Assembly (NCBI GenBank): GCA_032718475.1
Contig: JAUCBJ010006805.1
Location: forward strand, 100,161-164,160
Source of the DNA: Nemertoderma westbladi
Lineage: Eukaryota > Xenacoelomorpha > Nemertodermatida > Nemertodermatidae
DNA length: 64,000 nt
Direction: 5' to 3'
Position numbers and translations under genes: made by a program
The notes under the pieces: model-generated
What the model saw: only the letters and a program-made list of their open reading frames with translations
Told to the model about the DNA's origin: nothing
Databases searched by the model: none
In this document: positions 21,459 through 33,444 of the stretch, in pieces
How the letters are laid out: each line of letters starts with the position of its first letter
Position numbering within the stretch: position 1 is the first letter of the stretch

Positions 21459-22674
21459 TGTAAAAGCTTTTGTGGGATAACTGATTCGTTTGCCTTGTTG
21501 GCCAGTTCCCCCCCAGTCGCTAAGAATACTCTCAAAGTGATCTACAGCTAAAAATAGTGCAAGTTACCAGCTTATTGGCTGATTTGCTGTACGCAGGCAT
21601 CTGGGCTCTGTTTAATCGGCCAACAAGCCTAGGGAGGTTGCGTCATAGCCTTGTTTTTGTATCTCCCAATAGAATTTTGAGTTAGCCTTGATTTGACCTA
21701 TCACAGAGTACTGAACTGAAAATTTCCTATCTCACTGCTCTTTCTCTGTGTTGAACGGGAGCTTCGTGGAATAAGAGTGGTTGGTATACTCGTATAGAGC
21801 AGTAGTCACGAGTTTTTCAAAGCCACGAAAGAACGGCTTTTTAGTGTTTTGTGCTTTCTGCTTTTTAGCTCAACACTAGTAGGTTTAATTACAAGGACAT
21901 ATATCCTTTAACTGACGAAACAAACACTCTGCAATTTCGTAATCACTGCATACTGCAGTACTGCATACACTGCATACTGTGTAACACTGTGCATACTTTT
22001 ATATTGTTATACTGCTATTTACTGTCAGTTCTTCATAATATGGTTGATGAATTATTATATTTGGAATAACGAGAAATAACCCCGAAACCCAATATTCTTG
22101 ATATACCGAAGGTAAGAGAGAAAGGTTACAGATAAACGATTGTGACTTATGTTAAAGTGGTTTGAAGTGAATCTAATGTTATTTGATAGACCCTACATGA
22201 GTCAGTCTGTGTTCCTTTTATATGTGACTAAAATCAGTGAAGATCGGCAGATTAGTGTGCAGTATTGTGCAGCATTGTGTATGAGTGAGTCTGTTAAAGA
22301 AGCATTCCTAAAGAATGCGCCATATATGTGAATTATAATTAAGCCATATCGTTGTGAGTAGTTTAAGTCATAACTCTGTTTATGTAGATAAAGCGCCACG
22401 TCCTAAAGGAACTGTTAATATTCCCGAAGGTAAATAATATTGTCAGAGATTATATAATACTGTCAGTCGAATAATACATTAGGCTTACATAGCAACAAAA
22501 TTAAACCGTCGAACCCAATCTCCCGGGAATATCCAGCGGGTGAATGGTCGCGCACGGATTGGTTTCGACTAGTGTAGTGAATCAAATACTTGTCATAGGC
22601 TAAAAAGCGATTTAATATCTAGAAGACATCTTAATTTGGCGGGTTAAACTGCCAAAGGTCTGAAAGCGCGAACA
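21459..22674 (+). repeat. Element 1, 3' LTR
   Basis: 1216 bp, same as 10319-11534; followed by the TSD CGTGG. Confidence 0.95.
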
Positions 22675-22679
22675 CGTGG
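22675..22679. repeat. Target-site duplication CGTGG, right copy
   Basis: Direct copy of 10314-10318. Confidence 0.9.
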
Positions 22680-22702
22680 GAAAAGGGGGAAATAGAGTGA
22701 TA

Positions 22703-22847
22703 CACTAGAACGGCCTTCCGTTGTAGGTACACTAGAACGCCCTTCCATTGAAGGTACACTAGAACGGCCTTCCGTTGAAGGTACACTAGAACGGCCTTCC
22801 ATTGAAGGTACACTAGAACGGCCTTCCGTTGAAGGTACACTAGCGCA
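22703..22847. repeat. 27-bp minisatellite, five copies
   Basis: Unit 'ggtacactagaacggccttc' plus 'cgttgaa', repeated about five times with alternation of 'cgttg' and 'cattg'. It lies in the 518 bp of original intron between elements 1 and 2. Confidence 0.9.
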
Positions 22848-23187
22848 ATTACCATTTAGTGTTTCAGACTGGGCATTTTACTCGCATTGTTACATGGTTT
22901 ATTAAATAATCCGAAAGAGTCAAAATATATAAAAATGGAGATTATGAACGTCTTTTTTGTCAAATGCACTAACAATTTGTGCCTCATCACTAAGCCTCGT
23001 GCTGCGCGAAGACTCAACGAATGTGTTATCTACAATTAATACTAGGCTGTAGGCCTACAGTGTATTTTCCGACCATGTTTTAACTACTGCATGGCCTGTG
23101 GAGCATTTGCAGAAACATCATATACACCGTTTCATATGCATTACAAAAATATATATTACATAATGAGGCATTGCTATATAATTATTA
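22848..23187. other. Intron sequence between elements 1 and 2
   Basis: Ordinary AT-rich intron; nothing recognised. Confidence 0.4.
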
Positions 23188-23192
23188 ATCAG
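23188..23192. repeat. Target-site duplication ATCAG, left copy
   Basis: Matches 43864-43868. Confidence 0.88.
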
Positions 23193-24330
23193 TGTTTGCG
23201 CTTTTAAGACCTTTGACAGTTTAACCTGCCAAATTAGGATGTCTTTTAGATGATAGATAGTCTTTAGCCTATGACGAGTATTTGATACACTACATTAGCC
23301 GAAGCCAGTCTATGCGCAATCATTCACCCGCTGGATATACCCGGGAGACTGAATTCGGAAGCTTAATGATTGATGGTGTAAGCCTACTGTATTATTCGAC
23401 TGATCGTAATATATAATCTCTGACAAATATTATTCACTTTCGGGAAATATTAACCGTTCCTTTAGGACGTGGCGCTCTAAATATGTAAACAGAGTTATGA
23501 CTTAAACCAGACGCAATGAGATGGCTATAGATTCACGTATATGGCGCATTCTTTAGGAGATGCTTTGTTATCGGTCACAATCATACACAATGCTGCACAA
23601 TGCCGCACACCAATCTGCCGACCTTCACTAATTTTAGTCACATACAAAGAGAATAACAGACAATACATGTAGGGCCTATAAAATAGCATTAGATTCACTT
23701 CACACCACTTAACATAAGTCGCAATCGTTTATATGTAACCGGTCTCTCTAACCTTTAGTATATCAAGAAGATTGGGGTGTCTGACTATTGATCAGTATTC
23801 CAAATATAATCTTCCATCAACAAATATAATGAATAACCGACAGCAAAAGCAGTAATGTTAAGTAAGATATGCATGATATGTTTAGATAACAGATATACGT
23901 TCTATAATTAAGCCTACTAATGTTAAGCTAAAGACTGAAACACGGAGGTGCCAAAAGCCGGTGTTCTTAGGCTCTGGGCATAAACATAACACTGAATTCC
24001 TGAGTTTCTGTATCCAACCTCCAACACAGAGACAAAAAACGCTCTGATTGGTCGACCGTACAAAGAGAGAACAAAGAACAAAGAAATGTTCGACGTGGCA
24101 ATATCAGCTGTTAGCCGTCGTCATGGTAGTGACACTGTTTTCAAGAGTATCCAGCTTATTGCGTCACGAAATTGCGGATTATGTCCGCTAAAGTACACCT
24201 ACAGAAGAAATTACTTTTATGTCCTCTAAAACACCAGTACAGTAAGGACACGGCCTTTTTATGCCCAGTAAACCAACTACAGAGTACTTTACGGGGAAAA
24301 TAACCAGCTAATTACGCAAAAGCTTTTACA
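23193..24330 (-). repeat. Element 2, 3' LTR
   Basis: 1138 bp, reading TGTAAAAGC to GCGCAAACA on the minus strand. It is a diverged relative of the element 1 LTR. Confidence 0.93.
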
Positions 24331-24408
24331 CCACTCCCAGAAAATGGGATTTAAGTCTATAAAATATAACAAATCACAGTTTCTAAAATATAAAGATACT
24401 CTAAACAG

Positions 24409-24624
24409 TTAGTCTTTCTTACGCAGATGGCGTTTACGCAGTTTTTTGAGGCTAGCAAGAGTCCTTTTCTCTTTGGGGCGAGCCACTTTACTAGGAGGGC
24501 TATAAATCCTGGGTGAAGGGTGCAATATGATTGCATCAGAAGGTGTAGGATTATGGTCGGGGTATCCGCCGTTTCGATATGCTTCTCCTCGAGCTGATTT
24601 TCCTCCGCTCGTAGCTGGATACAT
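24409..24624 (-). CDS. Element 2 small basic ORF, 71 residues
   Basis: Homologue of 21181-21387 with the same SGGKSARGEAYRNG start region and the same basic tail PKEKRTLASLKKLRKR. It lies just upstream of the 3' LTR. Function unknown. Confidence 0.45.
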   Translation of the reverse strand: MYPATSGGKSARGEAYRNGGYPDHNPTPSDAIILHPSPRIYSPPSKVARPKEKRTLASLKKLRKRHLRKKD

Positions 24625-24801
24625 TCATCCAAAAACTCTCGCAGAGAATGGGGTTGTCTAAGTTCGATATCTTCTTAGAGATTCTGGATTTCACAATCGA
24701 ACTGAGATAAAGACAATTCGTTTATCGCTTGGACTTGCTGTTACAACTTACGTTTATCTGAACAAACGCAGGTTTCCTTTCTGATCTTTGTAGAATAGCG
24801 T

Positions 24802-25950
24802 TTAACTCGTTTGGTATAACGTTCTCCGCCACTTTGGTGACAGGTTATATCGTGTTAAGCCGGGACGATGGTAAGGGTTAAACGGCGATATTAAATGTCC
24901 GCGTCCCAATCCGGCTAGGTAGGATGGGCTAATATCTAGGAAGCCCACAACTGGGGTGCCACCGACTAATTGTTCAGGTAACACTAGATCTTTGAGCAGT
25001 GAGTACAGCTCGGGAGGATCCATCATACTAATAGGATCAAGAGTCTGAGGTCTCACTAGGGAATGAGGAGGTCTGATCGAGTATTCCGGAACTCTGATCA
25101 TTGGTTTATTTAAGGATCGTCTGAGTCGAACGAGCGTAGGTGATACGTCAAACAAATTTCGCTCGAAACTCCCGTAAGTATAGCGAGTAAAACCGTGTTT
25201 AATACAACGTCTCCACGGATGTTTAGGTCTTTCCGTTTGTTGGTTGGGTCTAGGGCATCCATCGCAACAACACCAAAGACGCACGTCTTGTAGGGGAAAC
25301 TCGAGTGATCTTTCTCCAGTTCACAATACTCCTCCATCCGTTCGAAGCTATCCGGTGCAACAGGCAGCGGTCGATCAGCGGTAAGATACATCATAGTGGA
25401 ATAGAGCCGTTTGAGTTCTACCATGCGGTCATGATGTATACCTTGAGGATATCGAGTTTCTAGATTCTGTTGACTGGTAATATCGAGATAGGTTTCTCTC
25501 AAGAATTCCAGGTATTTGGTGGAGTCGCTGCGTTTATCCGGCTCTTCGACATCTGCACTTTCGAGTCGGTTTCGAATAGAATTTTCGTGTTCGAGTCTCA
25601 GTTTATCGTTCTGCTTCCGCTGGGTATGATATTTAAATAAACCATTTCCCTTTGGTGTCTATATCGTTCGTATCGTGTAGGTCGATAGGATGACCAGTAG
25701 TTAATAAGTCCATATACGTACCATTACGATGCGTATAGCGAGCGGTGAATTTTCTACAGTCTAACCCACGCGCAAGTTGCTCCCGGGACATTGGCGGTTA
25801 GATATAACGACCATCGTCCTCCGTAGTAGTTGGACCAGCGTCGCCGCGTATCAAGCTATCAACAAACGCTTGTAAAGGTAGAGTATATCGTTCCCTGATA
25901 CCAAGATCATCTTCTATCAACTCAATCATATCTGCTATATAAGTTTATCC
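24802..25950 (-). pseudogene. Element 2 accessory ORF, broken
   Basis: Homologue of the 239-residue frame of element 1. At the start (about 25946) ATGGATAAACTTATATAG has lost two bases relative to ATGGATAAACTCATATATAG in element 1, giving an immediate stop, and further indels follow. From 25502 to 25110 a long frame is open and keeps NLETRYPQGIHHDRMVELKR and YLTADRPLP. It runs through a hydrophobic VVLNTVLLAILTG to a stop at the DSDDP end. A second overlapping frame (24802-25284, 160 codons, starting near CDGCPRPNQQ) is open here but not in element 1. Confidence 0.6.
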
Positions 25951-27573
25951 ATATTATAATGAGTTTATATTTAGGCGAGCGGGCGTCGCTGCCTACCCCT
26001 CTCTGCCCCCGGACAGTGCGAGATCCTCAGCGCTGGTGTACTTTCGCCGATGTGCCTATCGCCAACGTCGTAGCTGCACAACGACTACAACAACCAGCAT
26101 GAGCCACTCCACCGTCCGTCCCAAAGGCTTAGATATACTTCAGGTTCTTACTGGAGAGTTAGGGTTACTTTCACAATTGCGACTCGCTACTGTAAACACA
26201 CCTTAGTAGTAACATTCACCTACAAACGCACAAATTCCACGTAACAGTCACAAATGGTATACATTCTATCACACATTCGGGTCATTTGTCCGTTAGTCAA
26301 GTGCCTTCCAGAATGTCACGTTGTTATTATGTATCCTTGGATACTAGCGGTGTGCTATTTATTCCGTATGCTATTCAATACGCAAGCCCTTTATTGTTCT
26401 TTTAACTCACTTCTAATTCTAGCGTGGTTGTTGCCATGGTGACATTATGGAAAGCTAGCGGTAGAATTAGGGTAATTCTCATGCATACAGATCTGGGATG
26501 CTATTTAATAGTAATTCTTTAATTGTCAATATCCTCTCTATATATGATTTTATGAATTTTATCGGCTATTGACTATACATTGGAGATTCTCACACACAAA
26601 TACACTTAATATAGTGAATCTCCACTCCCATTATCTATTAATTAATGGAATTTTGGGAATGTTATAAATTGTATAAAATTGCAATTTATTAAATTCATTA
26701 AAGTATGAATTTAAATTTATTCCCTGAAATTTTATTATTTGATAGTTAAATTGACACAATTTGATTCCAGAGCATATCTGGGGACATATGATCCTTGATT
26801 CTATGAATTTGTCTTTTTAAGAGTATCGGTAAATGCTACGATATCTTAATCGACTAGAATGTTAAAGGATCTAAAATTTGACAGATTTTGTAAATATTAA
26901 TAATTAATATTTAGGATGGGCACCAGTTTATTTCAGAACTTGTCTGGGGACGTTAACCATTGATTCTAGAATTGTGTCTTTCAAGTATATCGGTGGGTGC
27001 CGCGATATCTTAATCGACTAGAATTGCAGATGGTCAAAGGGTTTAACAGATTTATTTTGCGTTATACGCTACTGTTAAAGGGACATCACGCTACTATATG
27101 TATTATTTAATATACGGTATGAGAGCAATATCGCACGAAGCAATGTCAGTGAGAAGAGGCAAGTCGTTTCCAAGGTCTACCCGGAGCTTGGTTTAGCCGA
27201 GACACGAGGATCTGACTTTGCATTCCTAATACTCTGCCTACCAATAATACTTGAATATAGTAGTGGCTTTATTGTACTTTAATAAGTACGGACATTTCAT
27301 CTTACTGTAGTTACGTATTCGTAATGTAATACGGGCAGCAAGGAAAGAGAAAAAGAATTATTTCTCGCCGTCGCACTAAATATATAATATATAAGTAATT
27401 AAGTAATAAACACTAATATATTGCACTGATCTACTAAATAATCACTAAATAACATTCTACTAAATAAAATTAAAGAAAACGATTATAATAAAATTACATA
27501 ATAATACATACATAATATAAAATAATAAAAATAAATATAAAATAATATAGTCACACACCCACTCCGTATGTTG
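25951..27573 (-). other. Element 2 3' region, homologous to element 1 18213-19845
   Basis: AT-rich; includes the duplicated 'attaagatatcg'-type block (about 26830-27030) shared with element 1. Confidence 0.65.
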
Positions 27574-28533
27574 TTACGTTATGGAGTCCCTAGATATTTG
27601 TTGGATTAGGGAGGTGGTCGTGGGAAGAGTATCTTGCCTTCCATAGTTTCCGGACAGTTTTCGGTCTCTTTCCGGTAAACATAAACGACCAGCTGGGCGA
27701 TTGAGTGGTTGTGTTACTTTCTCCGCTCCCTTGGCCTGTCTAATCTTCACCGGGGTAAGCTGAGGAGGCCATTCATCTTCTTTACTTAGGAAGTCGGGTC
27801 CACCTAACCGGTTTGGAGTATCTGTAAGTTCTTGAGGAGTTGCTCCTCTGGAAGCGATGTCGGCTAGATTGATCGTCTCGGGGCAATGTCTCCATTGATC
27901 TTCGTTGGAGTTGATGTCATCATTATCTGAGGAGTATGGTATTCCCTCAGTTGGGTCGTCAACTTCACTGCTCTCCACTTCCCGTTCACTTAATTGATAT
28001 ACCTGTTCTTTTGGTAATCTTTCCATAAGAGTTCTACGAGAAGGGCCAGTAAAGTACCAACCTACTCTAGTTCTTCCCGCATAAACTTGTAGAGGTTGCG
28101 GTTGAGCAGGCCGTTTCTCCAATGTCTCGAGCGCTTCATGCGCATTTTGACCGATGAGTATTTGGACTCCAGGGTAATCGGTGTTGAATCTAGGTATTTC
28201 AAACTGCTGGGTGAAATCGTCCTCATCCCAGTTATAAGGTTCCACTTGGGTGGTAGCGAAGTTCTTTATTGCCACCATTTTCACTGACCTTATGCTATGT
28301 TCTCCTAGTTCGTCCTGGGGGGTGGACAACGCACCTACATAATAATCCGCTGTTACTGTAGATTTCCAAACCTGCATAATTCCTGACATGTTTAGCTTAG
28401 TTCGGAACTTGGGTTGTCCAGCAAATATGTCTTCGGCTAGCTCTTTGTCGATGAATGTTCCTGTACTACCGGAGTCAAGGAGGGCGTTCACTACATAACT
28501 CCTTTTTGGTCCGTGGACCCTTATCTGTACCAC
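27574..28533 (-). CDS. Element 2 protease and Pol remnants, 319 codons
   Basis: Opens in the middle of the protease region: MVQIRVHGPKRSYVVNALLD then SGSTGTFIDKELAE. It continues to RTRVGWYFTGPSR and, after a gap of about 65 residues, NLADIASRGATPQEL, exactly as in element 1. The shared junction shows that the RT/RNase H deletion is ancestral to both. Downstream, element 2 goes directly from RQAKGAEKV to LNRPAGRLCLPE. It has thus lost a further ~90 residues (including YSSWNRLCDA-like sequence) still present in element 1. The C-terminal PTTTSLIQQISRDSIT matches element 1. Confidence 0.85.
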   Translation of the reverse strand: MVQIRVHGPKRSYVVNALLDSGSTGTFIDKELAEDIFAGQPKFRTKLNMSGIMQVWKSTVTADYYVGALSTPQDELGEHSIRSVKMVAIKNFATTQVEPYNWDEDDFTQQFEIPRFNTDYPGVQILIGQNAHEALETLEKRPAQPQPLQVYAGRTRVGWYFTGPSRRTLMERLPKEQVYQLSEREVESSEVDDPTEGIPYSSDNDDINSNEDQWRHCPETINLADIASRGATPQELTDTPNRLGGPDFLSKEDEWPPQLTPVKIRQAKGAEKVTQPLNRPAGRLCLPERDRKLSGNYGRQDTLPTTTSLIQQISRDSIT

Positions 28534-28610
28534 AGGAAATTCTCTAATCCCTACATTGGAAGTTGGCGCTTTCCAAGATGGTTGTCGATCAGAAGTAGTT
28601 AGAGTGAGGT

Positions 28611-29909
28611 CCGCTTACGTCCTTCTGGGCTCCTCCCCGAGGCGCACCCACGAGGCGGACGCTTTTCCACCACCCTTGGGGCCAGTCCGACTGATGTTTT
28701 TATCAGACCGGGCCGGAGGGTAGCCCGATGCTTCCCGGGTTCACTTTTCAATCCCCCGATCACACCGGCACAGCTCGTCAGTGTAGCCAGATGGTCGGCT
28801 ACTGTCAACTTACTGTGGCCTGACTGTACATTGAGCCAACTCAGAGAGTCAACCGGCGGGTGGACCAGTCGATAGCGATCGAGCATCAAGGTCGCCCTTG
28901 AGCCAAACCGACGGTCTTGTCCCAAGTGGGCTTGCGCTACCCAACATGGAATATTGACACGTTTTCACCCGCCTCGCCGGCAGTATTGAGGGGAAGTCGG
29001 TTCCGCAAACAATACTGACTAGCTCGAAAGCTAGGAACAAGTAACCACTTACCAGTCACTGTACACGTGTACTCAATAGATGTTCACAATATCAAGTACA
29101 CTACGGTAAACACAAAATCTGACACATACCATGCACACACAGAGGACATAATCAGGAAAGACAAAATCGGGGACAAAATCAGAGGGGACAAAATTGTATC
29201 GACTGTTAAAAGAGTCGAGAGTACCTTATTTTGCCGTCAGGGCAAAACAACTTTGTGTGCACAAAGTATGCTGGGGCGCAGTAAAGATATGGTCCTACTA
29301 ATACCAGCGGCGTCTGGACCAACCGGCAAGGGTTCCCATACTCACTCGCAGTGGCCATACATACACTCACGTATACCACGTACCCACAGCAACAGAAAGC
29401 TCAAGCAAACTGCCACTGATCGTCCACACACACCACAGAATCCAGAGTATCATTCACTCGGACCACACTACAACACCAACCCCTCCTTGCAGCCGATATT
29501 CCGGGTGCCACCTCCATTCCAATAGTAGTACCAACAGAATCATCAGAACCTGCCCATTCCGATGCAACACCTCCATTCCAATAGTGCTACCCTGGGAAAA
29601 GACACGTTTTGGCAACCGATCGGAGACAGTAAAGAGTCTGGTCAACTCATACATACCAAACATAGACCTACCACATAGACCACATAAACCACAGATCACA
29701 CTAAGCCACCACCCCTACTGTGTACAGGACTGGCAGTACGGCAACAGGCCGACTAGACGGTACCACGGCACCATGTTGATTCATGGTTCGTAAGACACGA
29801 GGGCCTTCAGTAACTCCCTTGCACTATAGATACGATTTAACGTGCCCCCAGACCCTCACGAGTCCGCCGCCGCCTGTTGAAAGCACCCCTATAGAGACCT
29901 CACCTCCTT
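28611..29909. mobile_element. 1.3-kb insertion between gag and protease of element 2, unidentified
   Basis: Element 1 reads straight from its EKDTDSDLTLTTSDQQ region into the protease. In element 2 the same point is split by about 1.3 kb (minus strand: after 'gaaagtgcc', up to 'acctcactctaac'). The insertion puts TAA right after gag. It is GC-richer than its surroundings and contains two copies of 'attggaatggaggtg' (about 29510-29585). I see no clear TIR, LTR, poly-A or TSD, so the element type is open. Confidence 0.7.
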
Positions 29910-32900
29910 AGGCACTTTCTGTATCTTTTTCATAAGTGAGTGCTCGATACACTGCGGTATTTATCATGTAACAGGATTCGTTTTCGTCGGAGAACTCGTC
30001 CGTATAGAATCCTTCCATCTCAGATTGATCAGTGTCGTTCACATCACTGAATTGGACATGTAGTTCGGAATCACTCACCTGACTCGGACTATTTCGCTCG
30101 AATTCAGTGTGCAACAAGATATGATGTTTCGCACCGCACTTTGCACACCTTGCGTCGGAGTAACAGGTTCGCCGTTGGTGTCCTCGTCTGAGGCAATTAT
30201 AACACAACCGCTTATCCCACATGACTTCACGTCTATCCTTTAGTGATTTCCTCAGGAATTCATCACACGCATTTAAACGGTGGGGCCCGTCGCACAGCAC
30301 ACATTTGGGCTTGATGTTACTTACTTTAACATGTGCTGTGTGGTGCACGCTCGTTCTTTCCTCGGGCTTTCTCACCTGAATTCTCTTAGGAGACGTAGGA
30401 GGAGTTTTTCTTACCTGTTCTCTCCTGTCATTGGTTCGAGACTTGAATTTACTTACGTCCTTAGTCGCTTTGTTGTCATAGTAAGATCTTTCAGTGTCTT
30501 TCCCGCTGTCTTCCTCTTGAGAAGCCTGGCTTTCGCCGTCGTCTGTATAACACACTGGTATTACCCTTCTCCTAGAGACGGGTTTCTCACTTACCTTGTT
30601 TTCTGGTGTCTTCTCTCTGGACTGCTTTATGAGCTGTAATTTCACTTCGCCATCCAAGAATGACATGAGATCAGCCATGGTAGGGTCTCGTTGTTGTTGT
30701 TCCATCATATATAACACTGTCTTGTCCCAGCGTGTACCTACTCCACCCTTTGGCAGAGTTGATGCTAAGGCTCCTACAACCATAGAATTCTGGTATTCAT
30801 GAGACTTACCTAACCAATCTAGCTGTCTACAGATCTCCTGAATTTCGTCGGAAAACTCTATAATCCCGCTGCTAAGAAACTTTCGGGGCGCCATTAATTT
30901 TGCATACAAATACCTAGCTATGTTAGTCCTATTACCATACCTGATGTTTATTGTATCCCAAACTTGTCTTAATCCATCTGGATGTCCAATAAACTTTAAC
31001 GCCATTAACTTGGGAGATCCTTCCAAGCACTCGATGAGGAATCTAAGCTTTTCTCCGTTAGATAACACGGAGTTCTGTATGTTATCTTTGTAATATTCAT
31101 TAAAAGGTAACCATTTCATCTCATCTCCATTGAACTTGACGATCTCTCCCATCTTTACCGCTTGACGGGCTTCGGTTCTAGCCATTTGACGCGTAAAACT
31201 TTCTTGGGCCATCGTATTATTTAATATCGAGTTATCGGTATATAAATTTCTCGGATTATGATCAGGTCTATATGGAATATCATTATCAACAGGTTTATAA
31301 TTACCCTGAATAGGGTTTACTATAGGAGTTTCTACTTCACTAGCAGTATAGATGCGTGTAGGCTCCACACCTTGCGCATGAGATACTTCAGACCTAACGG
31401 GTTGACACATTGTTACAGGGGGTGGTGGTATACCCTTTTGTAAATTGACTAATTTATCGCGTTCTAACGCGATACTTTGCTGCACCTTTTGCAACTCTAA
31501 CCTACTTTCCCTGACTGTTCCCTTGAGCTGCTGAACAGTCTCTTCCATTTCCCGGACCTGCTGAGAGGAGCACAAACAGTTTTCCCTCAGCTGCTCGAGC
31601 AGGAGACCCATCTCCCGTCGTCCCTCAGCTACCCACTCGACCGCCGAAGCGGGAGTCACCAACGTAGTAGCGGGCAAGCGAGAGACAACGGGCGATAAAT
31701 TCTTAATATCTCGCTCGGCGTCCAGGATGGGTTCGGACTCGGGAACAGTCCTACTGGGCACAGGTAGTTTCGTGCTGTGCAAAGGGAATTTAGAGGTAGG
31801 TTCTGGGAGTACAGGTGTCTCTATCACCGCAGGGGTGGCTTTGAGAACAGGCCTAATTATTTCAGGCTCATCTACTATAGTAGGGAGTCTTTCTACTGTA
31901 ATAATTTGGTCTGTGGGTTCTGTACTACCTAAGTTGGTGTTATTTAGTTGCCTTCTAACAGCTGGGGGCAAATCAGGCAATTTCTGACGGTGGGACATTC
32001 TTTTACGTCTGCTTAGGCGAGATCGATTTCCTCCGCCTTCAGTGTCGGTGGTATCGCCTTCCTCAGATGATGTATAACCTTGTCTTTTGGGAGTAGATCG
32101 ATTCATCATCTGCATATTACTAGCTGTTAACTGTTTATTAAAGTTGTCTTGTCTCTCTTGAAGATTTTCCAACTCTAGTTGGGTTGTCTCTTCAGATGCC
32201 CTCCGTTCTGCTTCTGCCACTGCTATTTTTCTTTCCGCTTCTGCCGCTGCCACTGCCGCTGCTGCTGTCTTTCTATCTTCTATACGTTTTTTCTTTACTT
32301 GTTCTTCTTGAACCTTAGCGATGCGGATACTTTCATCAAATTTAGCTTGGTTCGCAGCTATCCTATCCACATCAATTGCGTCCAACACACGCTGGGCTCC
32401 TTCACTATTAGGGCTAAGTCCATCTAACCTTCTCCTCAACTCTTCATCTCCTAAAAAACGCTGATAGTCTGACAGATAGATGTCAATGGCATCCCTCTTA
32501 TGCGGTTTCTCGTCCGTCGCTTCACTTTCCACTTGGGAAAAAGTAGCGTCTGTTGATTCTCCATGGGTTGAGCGCTCCTCCAGCTGAGCTTTCCACTGAG
32601 CTGTTCCTTGAACCTGGAGACTCACCCGCTGAAACCAAGTCTTTACGGCAACTTGCAACGACGTGTCTTGTCTTCTTTTAGAAGCCTCTTCAAAGGCCGA
32701 TAAGATTAGCCTGATTCGCAGAATTCTTTCTCTAACTTGATAAAGCAGTTGTCCCTGCTCTTGAGGTCCTTGTGGTTGTTGAAACAGTTGTTCTTTTAGT
32801 CGCTCCATAGAGCTGAAGAATCCCTGTGCGTATCCGGCTGCGGACCTCTTCCACACAGCTGGATCGATGGTTTCCTTGGTTACTCCCATCCGGTGTATGT

Positions 32901-33444
32901 CTTCCCAGGCAGCTTCTGATAAATCAAACGGGAGTCCGGGTCCGGGGAAGTTCCATTGCGACTCGACAATAGACTTCAGTTCTTCCCTTGTGTATCCCGC
33001 ATAACTATCTTTAGTTGATCGCTGACTTCTCGCCCAATCGATCTGGTGTTCTTCCACCGCGATCAATATCCTAGTGAGTACGGCTGCAGGCAGGATGAGA
33101 AGGGGATCCGAATAAACCGCATCCGTCATCTTTGCTCCGCGCTCGGGTGTCAGCTCTACAGTATCCTCACTACTGGAGCTGTCGGGCCGCTGAGAAATAA
33201 GTTCTTGGCTCGCGGGTTGTTGCTGTTCCGCTGCTTCTTGGTCCCGCTTGACCTGAGCTCGAGTGCCTATGATAGACCTACGATGTTGGACCAGCCTAGG
33301 TTCTGTTATTACTACTGGAGGGATGACCTTCCTCACAGTGGGAGGTGAACTGAACTTAGGTGTAGACGGTTCTACACCCTTATCTGAGTCGCAGATAGTT
33401 ACATCTAATAAACTGTCTGACAGGTTCTGCTTAGTATCAGACAT
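29908..33444 (-). CDS. Element 2 Gag, 1178 codons
   Basis: Same protein as the N-terminal two-thirds of the element 1 polyprotein. It starts MSDTKQNLSDSLLD and keeps the VRKVIPPVVITEPRLVQHRR segment. It also has about 170 residues absent from element 1 (SDPLLILPAAVLTRIL through WKAQLEERSTHG). A shorter Ala/Glu block follows, then a QLRENCLCSSQQVREME segment missing in element 1, the FNGDEMKWLPFNEYYKDN gag core, and zinc knuckles (CVLCDGPHRLNAC, CYNCLRRGHQRRTC, CAKCGAKHH). It ends EKDTESA because the 1.3-kb insertion supplies a stop. The long intact frame, with all length differences in frame, suggests gag function was kept until recently. Confidence 0.9.
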   Translation of the reverse strand: MSDTKQNLSDSLLDVTICDSDKGVEPSTPKFSSPPTVRKVIPPVVITEPRLVQHRRSIIGTRAQVKRDQEAAEQQQPASQELISQRPDSSSSEDTVELTPERGAKMTDAVYSDPLLILPAAVLTRILIAVEEHQIDWARSQRSTKDSYAGYTREELKSIVESQWNFPGPGLPFDLSEAAWEDIHRMGVTKETIDPAVWKRSAAGYAQGFFSSMERLKEQLFQQPQGPQEQGQLLYQVRERILRIRLILSAFEEASKRRQDTSLQVAVKTWFQRVSLQVQGTAQWKAQLEERSTHGESTDATFSQVESEATDEKPHKRDAIDIYLSDYQRFLGDEELRRRLDGLSPNSEGAQRVLDAIDVDRIAANQAKFDESIRIAKVQEEQVKKKRIEDRKTAAAAVAAAEAERKIAVAEAERRASEETTQLELENLQERQDNFNKQLTASNMQMMNRSTPKRQGYTSSEEGDTTDTEGGGNRSRLSRRKRMSHRQKLPDLPPAVRRQLNNTNLGSTEPTDQIITVERLPTIVDEPEIIRPVLKATPAVIETPVLPEPTSKFPLHSTKLPVPSRTVPESEPILDAERDIKNLSPVVSRLPATTLVTPASAVEWVAEGRREMGLLLEQLRENCLCSSQQVREMEETVQQLKGTVRESRLELQKVQQSIALERDKLVNLQKGIPPPPVTMCQPVRSEVSHAQGVEPTRIYTASEVETPIVNPIQGNYKPVDNDIPYRPDHNPRNLYTDNSILNNTMAQESFTRQMARTEARQAVKMGEIVKFNGDEMKWLPFNEYYKDNIQNSVLSNGEKLRFLIECLEGSPKLMALKFIGHPDGLRQVWDTINIRYGNRTNIARYLYAKLMAPRKFLSSGIIEFSDEIQEICRQLDWLGKSHEYQNSMVVGALASTLPKGGVGTRWDKTVLYMMEQQQRDPTMADLMSFLDGEVKLQLIKQSREKTPENKVSEKPVSRRRVIPVCYTDDGESQASQEEDSGKDTERSYYDNKATKDVSKFKSRTNDRREQVRKTPPTSPKRIQVRKPEERTSVHHTAHVKVSNIKPKCVLCDGPHRLNACDEFLRKSLKDRREVMWDKRLCYNCLRRGHQRRTCYSDARCAKCGAKHHILLHTEFERNSPSQVSDSELHVQFSDVNDTDQSEMEGFYTDEFSDENESCYMINTAVYRALTYEKDTESA

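Larger units (their letters stand above)
10319..22674 (+). mobile_element. Element 1: complete-ended, RT-less BEL/Pao LTR retrotransposon, 12.4 kb
   Basis: Two 1216-bp LTRs (10319-11534 and 21459-22674), starting TGTAAAAGC and ending GCGCGAACA, are flanked by the 5-bp duplication CGTGG (10314-10318 and 22675-22679). A 5-bp TSD and the gag/protease type are typical of BEL/Pao. Layout: leader with a tandem repeat, gag-protease frame with remnants of the end of RNase H and of pre-/post-integrase sequence, then a 3.2-kb 3' region with further frames. Reverse transcriptase and the integrase core are absent, so the element must have used enzymes in trans. I saw no LTR-LTR difference by eye, so insertion looks recent. 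Confidence 0.95.
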
